Shown: positions 17,463-25,752 of the stretch, in pieces | Position numbering within the stretch: position 1 is the first letter of the stretch | How the letters are laid out: each line of letters starts with the position of its first letter | NCBI GenBank assembly: GCA_022510385.1 | Contig: JAFLTQ010000002.1 | Coordinates: forward strand, 1 to 64,000 | DNA from: Muribaculaceae bacterium | Lineage (GTDB): Bacteria > Bacteroidota > Bacteroidia > Bacteroidales > Muribaculaceae | Length of the DNA: 64,000 nucleotides | Direction of reading: 5' to 3' | The notes under the pieces: model-generated | The model's database searches: none | Told to the model about the DNA's origin: nothing | What the model saw: the letters and a program-made list of their open reading frames with translations, nothing else | Made by a program: the position numbers and the translations under genes

Positions 17463-19004
17463 ATGGAAACAGCTATATGGATTATAATTGCTGTCGGAGC
17501 TGCTATAGTGGGATATATCTTAGCTTCCCTATTGTCTAAAAAGAATGCCAAAAGTTCCGCCAATGCAATTCTGCACGAGGCAAAAAAGGAAGCCGGTATT
17601 ATCAAGGAGAAGGAATTGCTTAAGGCCAAGGAAGAGGAACTGAAGATTCTTAACGAGGCTGAAAAATCTGCCAACCAGAAGTTGCAGAAAGTGCAAGCTT
17701 CCGAAAATCGTGCCCGCCAGAAAGAAATGCAGCTAAACCAGCAACAAAGCGAACTTGCAAAACGTAAAAATGAACTCGATGCCCGTCAAGGATCTCTCGA
17801 AAAACTTGAGGCATCTGTCTCAATGAAAAATGCTGAAGCCGAATCCCTTATCAAAAATATTCGTGATGAGCTCGAAAAAGTTTCAGGCCTGTCGGCCGAA
17901 GAGGCTAAAGAGCGACTCGTGGAAAGTCTAAAGGATGAGGCCAAGACTGAAGCTGCAAGCTACATCAATGATATCATGGATGAAGCTAAATTGACTGCAT
18001 CGAAGGAGGCCAAGAAAATTGTGGTGCAATCTATTCAACGGCTTGCCACAGAGGCTGCTGTTGAAAATTCGGTGACTGTCTTCCCGATTGACAATGACGA
18101 AATAAAGGGCCGCATAATCGGCAGGGAGGGTAGAAATATCCGAGCCCTTGAAGCAGCAACCGGTATTGAGATAATCGTAGACGACACTCCCGAAGCTATC
18201 GTCCTCTCAGGATTTGACCCCGTGAGACGTGAGATTGCCCGTCTTGCACTTCATCAGCTCGTAGTGGATGGGCGCATCCACCCGGCAAGAATCGAGGAAG
18301 TGGTGGCAAAGGTGAAACGTCAAGTGGAGGAAGAGATTATCGAGACCGGAAAGCGCACAGCAATCGACCTCGGTATCCATGGTCTTCATCCGGAACTTAT
18401 CAGAATGGTAGGAAAAATGAAATATCGTTCTTCCTACGGACAGAACCTCTTGCAACACTCACGCGAAACCGCAAATCTATGCGCCATTATGGCTGCGGAA
18501 CTGGGTCTTAATCCCAAGAAGGCTCGCCGCGCAGGTCTGTTGCATGATATCGGCAAGGTGCCTGATGACGAACCGGAACTCCCCCACGCTCTCCTTGGCA
18601 TGAAGCTTGCCGAAAAATTCAAAGAGAAACCGGATATCTGTAACGCCATAGGAGCTCACCATGAAGAGGTGGAACAGACTTCACTTCTCGCACCCATCGT
18701 GCAGGTGTGTGACGCCATCTCAGGAGCACGTCCAGGCGCTCGCCGCGAAATAGTCGAGGCTTACATCAAACGTCTCAACGACCTAGAACAAATCGCCCTT
18801 TCATATCCCGGCGTCCTAAAGACTTATGCCGTGCAGGCAGGTAGAGAGTTGAGAGTTATCGTAGGGGCCGACAGAATCTCCGATGAAGAAATCGAAAAAC
18901 TTTCTGCTGAAATAGCCAAAAAGATCCAGGATGAAATGACTTATCCGGGACAGGTGAAAATCACTGTGATTCGGGAAACACGTTCGGTGGCGTTCGCCAA
19001 ATAA
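17463..19004 (+). CDS. rny: Ribonuclease Y
   Basis: A membrane-anchored endoribonuclease that starts mRNA decay. It has 513 residues. An N-terminal transmembrane helix (about 4-24) is followed by a long coiled coil rich in Lys/Glu (30-180). A KH RNA-binding domain with [15 protein letters not shown] comes next, then an HD domain with LQHSRETA and GLLHDIGKV. All catalytic features are intact. It is followed after 28 bases by ricT, whose product in Bacillus subtilis is a specificity factor of RNase Y. That order is noted as a finding. Confidence 0.96.
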   Translation: METAIWIIIAVGAAIVGYILASLLSKKNAKSSANAILHEAKKEAGIIKEKELLKAKEEELKILNEAEKSANQKLQKVQASENRARQKEMQLNQQQSELAKRKNELDARQGSLEKLEASVSMKNAEAESLIKNIRDELEKVSGLSAEEAKERLVESLKDEAKTEAASYINDIMDEAKLTASKEAKKIVVQSIQRLATEAAVENSVTVFPIDNDEIKGRIIGREGRNIRALEAATGIEIIVDDTPEAIVLSGFDPVRREIARLALHQLVVDGRIHPARIEEVVAKVKRQVEEEIIETGKRTAIDLGIHGLHPELIRMVGKMKYRSSYGQNLLQHSRETANLCAIMAAELGLNPKKARRAGLLHDIGKVPDDEPELPHALLGMKLAEKFKEKPDICNAIGAHHEEVEQTSLLAPIVQVCDAISGARPGARREIVEAYIKRLNDLEQIALSYPGVLKTYAVQAGRELRVIVGADRISDEEIEKLSAEIAKKIQDEMTYPGQVKITVIRETRSVAFAK

Positions 19005-19032
19005 GTGATTGTCTCTTCAATTTTTATCTGTT

Positions 19033-20238
19033 ATGCAAGAGAGCAATCAACGTCCGTTCCTGAATGTCTGCCCCAGATGTATGCGGAATCATACCTGTAG
19101 CACCTGCGGCAGACGTGAGCCCAGAGGAAAACTGACTGCTACCGACTGGATGGAACATCTTCCCCCTGACAGTAGCAGCAATAAGCTTGTGGAAGTGATT
19201 TTCAAAAACACCCGCGTGGGATTCTTTGAAAATGACTCCGGACTCGATCTGAAAATCGGCGATCTGATAGTTGTGGAAGGGACACCCGGCTACGACATTG
19301 GTAAGATAAATATGGTGGGCCATCTCGTAAGGCTCCAGATGAAGAAAGCCGGATTCAAAGATTTCGACAATCTCAAAAAGGTGATCCGTCTTGCCACTGA
19401 TGAAGACCTCGATAAATTCGAAGAGGCTCGGGCGCGTGAACATTCCACAATGATCAAGGCTCGCTCCATAGCCGAGGAATTAGGCCTCGCCATGAAAATC
19501 GGAGATGTAGAGTTTCAGGGCGATGGCAGCAAGGCTATTTTCTATTATATAGCCGATGAACGAGTGGATTTCCGCAAGCTTATCCGGATACTTGCCGAAA
19601 CTTTCAAGGTAAGGATTGAGATGAAACAGATTGGTGCGCGTCAGGAAGCCGGACGTATAGGTGGTATTGGGCCTTGCGGACGACCTCTCTGCTGCTCTTC
19701 CTGGATGAACCGCTTCGTATCTGTCGGAACAGGGGCGGCACGTATCCAGGATCTCTCGATGAATCCTCAGAAACTTGCAGGCCAGTGCGGAAAACTCAAA
19801 TGCTGTCTCAATTTCGAAATTGATGCCTATGCTGAAGCCGGCAAACAGCTACCACCCAAAGATGCAGTGATTGAATCCAAAGATAATCTATTCTATCTTT
19901 TCAAATCGGATATCTTGCAACGTCAACTCACTTACTCCACCGATAAGCATGTGCCGGCAAATCTCGTCACTATAAGTGCCGACAGAGCTTTCGAAATTTT
20001 AGAACTCAATAAGAAAGGAATCCGACCTGAAAGAATTTCCGATGAAATATTAATCGAACAGCCGGCTGAATTCGGAGATATTATCGGCCAGGATAGCCTG
20101 ACTCGTTTCGATAAGAAGGGTAACAATATCAATAAGAAAAGGAAGAAAAACAAGTTCAGGAATTCATCAGAGAATCAACATTCTTCTCCTCACCCCGAAC
20201 AAAGACATGGGAAAGTTTTCAGACATAATGAGAACTGA
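19033..20238 (+). CDS. ricT: RicT/YaaT-like PSP1-domain protein
   Basis: A PSP1-domain protein of the RicT family. In Firmicutes RicT belongs to the [4Fe-4S] RicAFT complex that guides RNase Y. It has 401 residues. Cysteine pairs stand at the N-terminus (CPRCMRNHTCSTCGRR) and in the core (GPCGRPLCCSSW, GQCGKLKCCLNF), good candidates for cluster binding. I use the ATG at 19033. A TTG eight codons upstream is open but unconvincing. The C-terminus is a Lys/Asn-rich tail. The gene overlaps gldH. Confidence 0.9.
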   Translation: MQESNQRPFLNVCPRCMRNHTCSTCGRREPRGKLTATDWMEHLPPDSSSNKLVEVIFKNTRVGFFENDSGLDLKIGDLIVVEGTPGYDIGKINMVGHLVRLQMKKAGFKDFDNLKKVIRLATDEDLDKFEEARAREHSTMIKARSIAEELGLAMKIGDVEFQGDGSKAIFYYIADERVDFRKLIRILAETFKVRIEMKQIGARQEAGRIGGIGPCGRPLCCSSWMNRFVSVGTGAARIQDLSMNPQKLAGQCGKLKCCLNFEIDAYAEAGKQLPPKDAVIESKDNLFYLFKSDILQRQLTYSTDKHVPANLVTISADRAFEILELNKKGIRPERISDEILIEQPAEFGDIIGQDSLTRFDKKGNNINKKRKKNKFRNSSENQHSSPHPEQRHGKVFRHNEN

Positions 20239-20734
20239 AAAAACCGACCGGTCAAGAGTATTAATGTGTGTGAAATTTCTCTTGCTACCAACGTTATTGT
20301 TGTTGGCCATAACATCCTGCAATCGGACTGAACGGTCGGGTAACGTAGTTTTTTTAGATCTTGGGAGCAACGGGATGACTCCTCATGCGGAATATGTTTT
20401 TGAAAACCTCGGTAACCTTACTCCCGACACTCTTCCACCTATGAATTATGACCTCTCATTGGTGGTCAGATATAATGAAAATTGCGTTTTGCAGGAATTA
20501 CCTCTTAAGATGGAGACTCTCCTCAACTTGAATGACTCATTGAGAAGCATGGATATCAACCTACCTCTCTTTTCAGCTGAAGGAGAGAATCTCGGGAAGG
20601 GGGCCTATGGGGTATATCAGAGAGAGGTGAAGCTCTTCTCTGACGTGCCTCTTGATGAAAATTTCTTTCTCTCTGTATCAACTGAAGCAGAAAACACTGT
20701 AGGGATTCTTTCCCTCGGACTCAGAGCCATGTGA
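20228..20734 (+). CDS. gldH: Gliding motility lipoprotein GldH
   Basis: A lipoprotein required for gliding in flavobacteria. It is also widely kept in non-gliding Bacteroidales. It shows a hydrophobic signal and lipobox (LLLAITSC), followed by a beta-rich domain of about 130 residues with SLVVRYNENC, LNLNDSLRSM and VYQREVKLFSDVPL. The start is uncertain: ATGs at 20228 (11-base overlap with ricT) and 20264 both fit, and one at 20207 is less likely. It sits between ricT and the CCA gene with almost no gaps, so it is part of one operon. Confidence 0.85.
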   Translation: MRTEKTDRSRVLMCVKFLLLPTLLLLAITSCNRTERSGNVVFLDLGSNGMTPHAEYVFENLGNLTPDTLPPMNYDLSLVVRYNENCVLQELPLKMETLLNLNDSLRSMDINLPLFSAEGENLGKGAYGVYQREVKLFSDVPLDENFFLSVSTEAENTVGILSLGLRAM

Positions 20735-20735
20735 T

Positions 20736-22175
20736 ATGAAAAAGCTCGATGCGCCAATATTTCACTTAATCGGGGAGACTGCCGACGCCCTCAATCGCGA
20801 GGTCTATGTTGTGGGTGGTTTCGTAAGAGATATTTTTCTCGACCGCAACTCCAAAGATATTGATTTTGTCACTGTAGGAAGCGGGATAGAACTCGCCGGA
20901 GAAGTAGCGAAAGCTCTCGGCAAGAGTGCCCGACTTACTGTTTTCAGGAATTACGGCACGGCACAAGTAAAGTTCAAGGATCTGGAGCTCGAATTTGTCG
21001 GAGCACGCAAAGAGTCTTACACCCGGGATTCCAGAAATCCTATTGTGGAGGAAGGAACTCTTGAAGAAGATCTGACGCGCCGCGATTTCACGATAAATGC
21101 TATGGCCATTTCTCTTAATAAGGATAGCTTTGGCACTCTTCTTGACCCCTTTCATGGTTTGCCGGATCTTGACAAAGGGATTATAAGGACTCCCACCGAC
21201 CCGGATATCACTTTCTCCGACGATCCTCTCAGAATGTTGAGAGCAATTCGGTTTGCGTCCCAGCTCGCCTTCCCGGAGAAAGAAATTGAAGGGGATGAAC
21301 CGGTTTATAGAAATTTCCGGCTCGATGATGCCACCTTTGAGGCAATAAAACGCAATGCTTCAAGGATGAAGATAATCACGAGAGAGAGAATAAATACCGA
21401 GCTTTCAAAGATAATGCAGTCGCCCAAACCATCAGTGGGTTGGAAACTGCTCGACCAAACCGGGTTATTACCTTACGTTTTCCCTTCGGTGATTCCTCTA
21501 AAGGGAGTGGAATTTGTAGGTGGTCGAGGCCATAAAGATAATTTCGACCACACTATACAGGTGGTGGATAATGTTGCTCAACGTTCCGACAACGAATGGC
21601 TTAGATGGACTGCCCTTCTGCATGATATCGCAAAACCCGCCACAAAGAAATATGATCCTCTTTTAGGATGGACCTTCCATAGCCATAACTATGTGGGAGA
21701 AAAGATGGTGCCCCAGATTTTCCGCGCCATGAAGATGCCTATGAATGAGAAGATGAAATATGTGGCAAAACTCGTAGGACTTCATATGCGACCTCAAAGT
21801 GTGGGGGAAGAGGGTGTGACAGATTCCGGAGTCAGACGCCTCATCACTGATGCCGGTGAAGACCTTGACGATCTTATGATTTTGGCGGAGTCGGATATCA
21901 CGTCAAAGAATCCGGCCAAAGTTAAGACACAATTGGAGGGGTTTCGTAAACTCCGGGAAAGAATCTCACAGGTAAATGATGCCGATGCATTGAGGAATTG
22001 GAAAAATCCGATCAATGGAAAAGAGATAATGGAAAGATTGGGAGTACCGGAGGGCCCGGAAGTGGCTCGCTTGAAGGAGATTGTCAAAGAGGCAATCCTC
22101 GAAGGCAAAATTCCTTACGACCATGATGCCGCATGGGAATATCTGGTGCAGGAGGTTAAGAGTTGTGAGTTGTGA
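20736..22175 (+). CDS. CCA tRNA nucleotidyltransferase with HD domain
   Basis: Adds or repairs the CCA end of tRNAs. It has 479 residues. The class II nucleotidyltransferase head has VGGFVRDIFLDR and the metal pair in KDIDFV, followed by the RRDFTINAMA motif B. The RNA-binding middle leads to an HD domain with LLHDIAKP and a later LVGLHMRPQ. The last residues (KSCEL) and the stop codon are encoded by a heptamer repeat (AGTTGTG) that continues beyond the gene, so the native C-terminus has probably been replaced or trimmed by repeat growth. It begins one base after the gldH stop. Confidence 0.93.
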   Translation: MKKLDAPIFHLIGETADALNREVYVVGGFVRDIFLDRNSKDIDFVTVGSGIELAGEVAKALGKSARLTVFRNYGTAQVKFKDLELEFVGARKESYTRDSRNPIVEEGTLEEDLTRRDFTINAMAISLNKDSFGTLLDPFHGLPDLDKGIIRTPTDPDITFSDDPLRMLRAIRFASQLAFPEKEIEGDEPVYRNFRLDDATFEAIKRNASRMKIITRERINTELSKIMQSPKPSVGWKLLDQTGLLPYVFPSVIPLKGVEFVGGRGHKDNFDHTIQVVDNVAQRSDNEWLRWTALLHDIAKPATKKYDPLLGWTFHSHNYVGEKMVPQIFRAMKMPMNEKMKYVAKLVGLHMRPQSVGEEGVTDSGVRRLITDAGEDLDDLMILAESDITSKNPAKVKTQLEGFRKLRERISQVNDADALRNWKNPINGKEIMERLGVPEGPEVARLKEIVKEAILEGKIPYDHDAAWEYLVQEVKSCEL

Positions 22176-22445
22176 GTTGTTTGTTGGTACGAAACTATAA
22201 TGGTCGGGACTTTTCCGAAAGTCCCATTATTTGACAGGATTTTATGAAAAATCCTTCCCGTTTGAGGAATGCGATGTTTGGTAGCTGCCCGGTCCCCCGG
22301 GCGGTAGAAAATGACCAAAAGCCGATGATATGTTGACCGCTCATTCCTCTGAGCGGTCAAAAATGGCTAAAAAGCCTTATTCCCTCCTTTTTTCAGTTAC
22401 GTTTTGTTGCGCTCGGTCCTTGTCTATAACTTTTTACTTTTCTTC
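22176..22445. repeat. Repeat-rich intergenic region upstream of the OB-fold protein gene
   Basis: No gene. It holds the rest of an AGTTGTG heptamer array (to about 22181), a decayed copy of the two-hairpin unit (22202-22256, GGGACTTTTCCGAAAGTCCC and GGATTTTATGAAAAATCC), a GCCCGG/CCGGGC hairpin near 22289, and a perfect 11-pair hairpin at 22333-22360 (TTGACCGCTCA with TGAGCGGTCAA). The GACCGCTCA stem recurs at 24521, 58393 and 58801. Confidence 0.75.
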
Positions 22446-22476
22446 TTTGGATACTCTTCCCTTTTCTTTATATTTG
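22446..22476 (+). promoter_or_regulatory. Consensus promoter of the OB-fold repeat protein gene
   Basis: TTTG at 22446-22449, a 19-base spacer and TATATTTG at 22469-22476: a perfect match. The start codon at 22510 lies 33 bases downstream. Confidence 0.85.
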
Positions 22477-22509
22477 CATAACTTCAAAACCAAAAAAATC
22501 ATCAAATTT

Positions 22510-24483
22510 ATGAAAAAACTTTTACTCTCACTCCTTGCTTTGGCTGGTCTCAGCCTCACCGCCAACGCCGCAGACGATTTAGCATACCAGATTGTTTTCG
22601 GATGTGAAAAAATAAATACAACGAATGCTATTACTTCTACTACTCAAAAAACAGATTACATAACTTCCGGAGCGGATTATATTAAAACTGTAGTAGAAAC
22701 GACAAGAGTATATAAAGAGGGCGATGAATATGTTAAATTTGGGGCTTCTAGTAATACTGGATCTTATGTTTTTGAGCCTTCTCAAATTGTAAATGCAACA
22801 AAAATAGTTATTAAAGCTGCGAGTTATGGTTCAGATTCTAATCCAGGTTTTAAGGTTAACGAAAAGGACATAACTATAGAATCTAAAGAAGCTGAAGATT
22901 ATACCGTACAATTGACTGGTTCTCCTTTATCAGAAATATCTTTAAGTACTACTACTTCAAAAAGTGGAAGAGTAAATCTTTATTCAATTTCAGTTTATGT
23001 AGCCGGTACTTCTACTGAACCAGAGATTGTGGTGAACCAAACATTAAATTATTATGTTCTATTAAACCAGACTAGTACTTTAACATTGAATCCAGAAATT
23101 TATAATATTGACGGTACAATCAACATAACGTACAGTAATAATCAATTTAGTGGACCTACTTCAATTTCAGCAAGTGATATTAATAACGGTATTCCTGTAA
23201 CATTTACAGGGTCTCAAGGAGGAACAGCAAATGGAACAATAACATTAACTGCCGGTACAGCTTCTGCTTCCGCTAATGTAATAGGCTTTTCGGCTTCTAA
23301 TGAAGGAACACAGGAAGATCCTCTTTCTGTAGAAGATGTGGTTAATCTTAATAACAAAGTTTCTGGTACTTATTACGTTCAAGGAATTATTAATAGTAAG
23401 ACAGCTGATTCTGTAAATGGTCAATTCCAACTTAAGGAACCTGAGAACTCTAATATTGTTTTGTCTGACAGTCAGGAAAAATATTATGTTCCGGTTCAAC
23501 TTCCCACAGGTCAAGTACGTGACTTGCTTAATATAGTAGATAACCCTGGTATGGTAGGTGAAACGGTGACTGTCTATGGATCTTTGGAGGCATATTTTAG
23601 TGTTCCTGGTGTAAAAAATACAGTTTATGTTTCTAATCAGGAAGAGGAATTGAATGAATATTCTGTGGCTGAAGCTTTAGCTTTCTTACAGGGTGGCGGT
23701 AAAGGTAATGCTATCGTTTCGGGTTACGTAATCGCTTCTCCGGCTCCTAAATTATATAACGGTAAGATCACTTATTATATAGCTGATTCAGCTGATGCAA
23801 CTTCAGCTGATGCTCTCCAAATTTACAATGGCCTCGGTATCGACGGAGAAACTTTCCAATCAGAGTCTGAAGTATTGGCCGGTGCAAAAGTACAGGTACA
23901 AGGCTACTTGACTACATATACCAAAGAGGGCTCTGAGCCCCAATATGAAATGACTGACGGCGTGCTCTTAAGCTATGACCTTACAGGTGTAGACGTTCCT
24001 GAAATACCGTCTGCTCCTCAAGGAGTTCTCACAGTTGCCGATGCAGTTAACAATTATATCTTGAAAGGTTACAACGGAACTGCACAGGTTAAAGGATATA
24101 TCACTGCAATCGAAGAGATAGATCTAAGTTATGGCAATGCAACATATACCATTGCTGACAGCGACGATTCAACAGTTTCTTTGGTAGTTTTCAGAGGTAA
24201 AGCACTTAATGGAGAGAAATTTGCTTCAGAAGATGAAATCGAAGTTGGCGGTATTGTAACTATTGAAGGTACTTTAGTTAATTATCAGGGAACAACTCCG
24301 GAAATTACCAATAGTAAGATAATCAGCTATATTGATTCAGACGGGGTTGAGGGCTTAATCAATGAGGCTAACGGACCGGTTGAATACTACAACCTACAGG
24401 GGGTTAGAGTAAACAATCCTGTAAAAGGTGGACTCTATATCATCCGTCAAGGTAAAAAATCCACTAAAGCTGTGATCCGTTAA
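22510..24483 (+). CDS. Secreted OB-fold-repeat protein with C-terminal sorting tail
   Basis: A 657-residue exported protein of unknown function. The signal peptide (MKKLLLSLLALAGLSLTANA) fixes the start at 22510, just after the promoter. The frame is open upstream but non-coding. Residues 30-260 are Ser/Thr-rich beta structure. Three modules resembling DUF6359-type OB folds follow at about 270-380, 385-500 and 505-600, the last with YGNATYTIADSDDS and VVFRGKALNGE. The end is a tail with VEYYNLQGVRVNNPVKGG and a basic finish, as in type 9 sorting domains. The last module is close to both modules of the 59.2 kb gene, so the two are paralogs. A surface adhesin or glycan-binding role is only a guess. 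Confidence 0.75.
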   Translation: MKKLLLSLLALAGLSLTANAADDLAYQIVFGCEKINTTNAITSTTQKTDYITSGADYIKTVVETTRVYKEGDEYVKFGASSNTGSYVFEPSQIVNATKIVIKAASYGSDSNPGFKVNEKDITIESKEAEDYTVQLTGSPLSEISLSTTTSKSGRVNLYSISVYVAGTSTEPEIVVNQTLNYYVLLNQTSTLTLNPEIYNIDGTINITYSNNQFSGPTSISASDINNGIPVTFTGSQGGTANGTITLTAGTASASANVIGFSASNEGTQEDPLSVEDVVNLNNKVSGTYYVQGIINSKTADSVNGQFQLKEPENSNIVLSDSQEKYYVPVQLPTGQVRDLLNIVDNPGMVGETVTVYGSLEAYFSVPGVKNTVYVSNQEEELNEYSVAEALAFLQGGGKGNAIVSGYVIASPAPKLYNGKITYYIADSADATSADALQIYNGLGIDGETFQSESEVLAGAKVQVQGYLTTYTKEGSEPQYEMTDGVLLSYDLTGVDVPEIPSAPQGVLTVADAVNNYILKGYNGTAQVKGYITAIEEIDLSYGNATYTIADSDDSTVSLVVFRGKALNGEKFASEDEIEVGGIVTIEGTLVNYQGTTPEITNSKIISYIDSDGVEGLINEANGPVEYYNLQGVRVNNPVKGGLYIIRQGKKSTKAVIR

Positions 24484-24518
24484 TACATACGATTAATATA
24501 TAACAGGAATATAAATTT

Positions 24519-24549
24519 AAGACCGCTCGGAATCACCGGGCGGTCTTTA
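24519..24549 (+). terminator. Terminator after the OB-fold protein gene
   Basis: AAGACCGCTCGG pairs with CCGGGCGGTCTT around AATCA, followed by TAT. It is strong and roughly symmetric. The stem resembles the GACCGCTCA hairpins found elsewhere in the window. Confidence 0.85.
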
Positions 24550-24717
24550 TCATTTATCAACCCTCCTCTCCCCTCACTCTACCAGTTAATGGGAAGAACT
24601 TTTCCAAAGTTCTAAAACAAAAATCTTAAATTGGTATTGCTTAATGTATGAGACTGAAGGCCGGGACAAAATTTGATAACCTCTTTTAATTTGAAATAGA
24701 AAAAAGGGAAAAATCTT
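24550..24717. other. Intergenic stretch with half of a hairpin repeat unit
   Basis: No gene. At 24583-24628 there is one copy of the first half of the two-hairpin unit (AATGGGAAGAACTTTTCC then AAAGTTCT). The rest is AT-rich and leads into the hicAB operator. Confidence 0.6.
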
Positions 24718-24760
24718 TTATATTATAATTTTGTTATATTATAAAATTGTTATATATTTG
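24718..24760 (+). promoter_or_regulatory. hicAB promoter with tandem 16-base operator repeats
   Basis: The -33 TTTG (24730-24733), a 19-base spacer and TATATTTG (24753-24760) are a perfect promoter. Overlying it are two direct 16-base repeats, 24718-24733 and 24734-24749 (both begin TTATATTATAA and end TTG), and a shortened third (24750-24760). The repeats cover both promoter elements, which suits repression by the HicB antitoxin. The operator role is inferred. Confidence 0.75.
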
Positions 24761-24800
24761 CATCAAGTTTTAATTAGGTTCTATGTAAAAAAACAATTTT

Positions 24801-24986
24801 ATGAAATGGAACGAATTAATTGACTTGTTAAAAGATAACGGTTATGTTTTCGTTAAGCACGGTAAAAAGCATGACCAATATAGAAATCCTGCAACCGGGG
24901 ATATCCAAATGGTTGAAAGGCATGGATCCCAAGAGGTAAGACCCGGTTTGTTAAACTCCATCAAGAAAAGGGCCGGTCTTAAATGA
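24801..24986 (+). CDS. hicA: HicA toxin (mRNA interferase)
   Basis: A 61-residue HicA-family toxin: a small double-stranded-RNA-binding-like fold that cleaves mRNA when free of HicB. The family pattern is visible as KWNELIDLLKDNGY, then the catalytic-type histidine in VKHGKKHDQY, then a C-terminal RPGLLNSIKKRAGL helix. It precedes hicB by 84 bases and has a consensus promoter 40 bases upstream. Confidence 0.92.
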   Translation: MKWNELIDLLKDNGYVFVKHGKKHDQYRNPATGDIQMVERHGSQEVRPGLLNSIKKRAGLK

Positions 24987-25070
24987 CCCTCTTCTTTCCA
25001 TCGGCTATCAAAACAATAAATAAACCAAATTCAAGTAAAATTAATTGATTAACTAACTAAATCCTTGCCT

Positions 25071-25469
25071 ATGGAAGTTAGAATTGAAAAACAAAGCGAT
25101 GGATCATATATCGCTTATGTTCCCGATAGCGAAAAGTTCGGCATAATCGGGACTGGAGAAACAGTAGTGGAGGCAAAGGAAGACTTTTTTAATTCAATCG
25201 AGGAAATTAAGGAAACATTGGAAGAAAACAATGAGGAAATTCCAACCGGCCTTCTGGAAGAACCCGTGTTTCATTTTGATCTTTCCTCCCTCTTTGAGTA
25301 TTTCAACATGATTAATGTAGGTGCGTTTGCAAGGTATCTCGGAATCAATGATTCTCTTATGCGCCAATACAAACGAGGCGACACCTATATTTCCGATGCC
25401 CAGTTAAACAAAATTGAAAATGGCATTCACAAAATCGGTAAAGAACTTGTGGAATTGAAATTAGTATAG
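25071..25469 (+). CDS. hicB: HicB antitoxin with DNA-binding C-terminus
   Basis: A 132-residue antitoxin. The N-terminal HicB domain (YIAYVPDSEKFGIIGTGET, then VEAKEDFFNSIEEI) neutralises HicA. The C-terminal part (about 85-132, NVGAFARYLGINDSLMRQY) is a helix-turn-helix that should bind the repeated operator before hicA. The ATG at 25071 is used; a TTG two codons earlier is in frame. It is followed by a terminator. Confidence 0.92.
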   Translation: MEVRIEKQSDGSYIAYVPDSEKFGIIGTGETVVEAKEDFFNSIEEIKETLEENNEEIPTGLLEEPVFHFDLSSLFEYFNMINVGAFARYLGINDSLMRQYKRGDTYISDAQLNKIENGIHKIGKELVELKLV

Positions 25470-25499
25470 ACCCTGTTTTACAAATTATCTCTATATCCG

Positions 25500-25527
25500 G
25501 CGACATCTTCTTGATGTCGCTTTTTTT
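25500..25527 (+). terminator. Terminator of hicAB
   Basis: GCGACATC pairs with GATGTCGC around TTCTT, followed by seven T. A classic Rho-independent terminator. Confidence 0.9.
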
Positions 25528-25595
25528 ATTAAGAAATGAGGAAAAAGGTAGTTGCTCGGAGAGTATCTCTGTAAAAGATGACCTAAATGTAGATG

Positions 25596-25620
25596 AGTTG
25601 GAGAGTTGTGAGTTGTGAGT
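25596..25620. repeat. AGTTGTG heptamer array
   Basis: A short degenerate array of AGTTGTG/AGTTGGA units immediately before the inverted-repeat element. Same family as 22159-22181 and 59028-59063. Confidence 0.75.
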
Positions 25621-25625
25621 TTTTA

Positions 25626-25731
25626 GTAGGGACGCGACCTGTCGCGTCCGCCGCGCAAAAGGAACAGTTGTGTCGATACGGTGCTGTGAATCAGGCGTTT
25701 GAGAAGTGGACGCGACAGGTCGCGTCCCTAC
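25626..25731. mobile_element. 106-base MITE-like element with perfect 24-base inverted ends
   Basis: The left end (25626-25649) and right end (25708-25731) are exact reverse complements over 24 bases. Each end is itself nearly palindromic (core GGACGCGACCTGTCGCGTCC). The 58-base interior has no coding capacity. A solitary left end with one mismatch lies at 27215-27238, and decayed relatives are at 58443-58475 and 58853-58885. No transposase is in the window, so mobility is inferred. Confidence 0.7.
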
Positions 25732-25752
25732 AGGTCCGGTAAGAACTGCGAC

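Noticed and set aside
22330-22509. Upstream extension of the OB-fold protein by 60 codons
   Set aside because: It would cover a hairpin repeat and the perfect promoter. The signal peptide begins at 22510.
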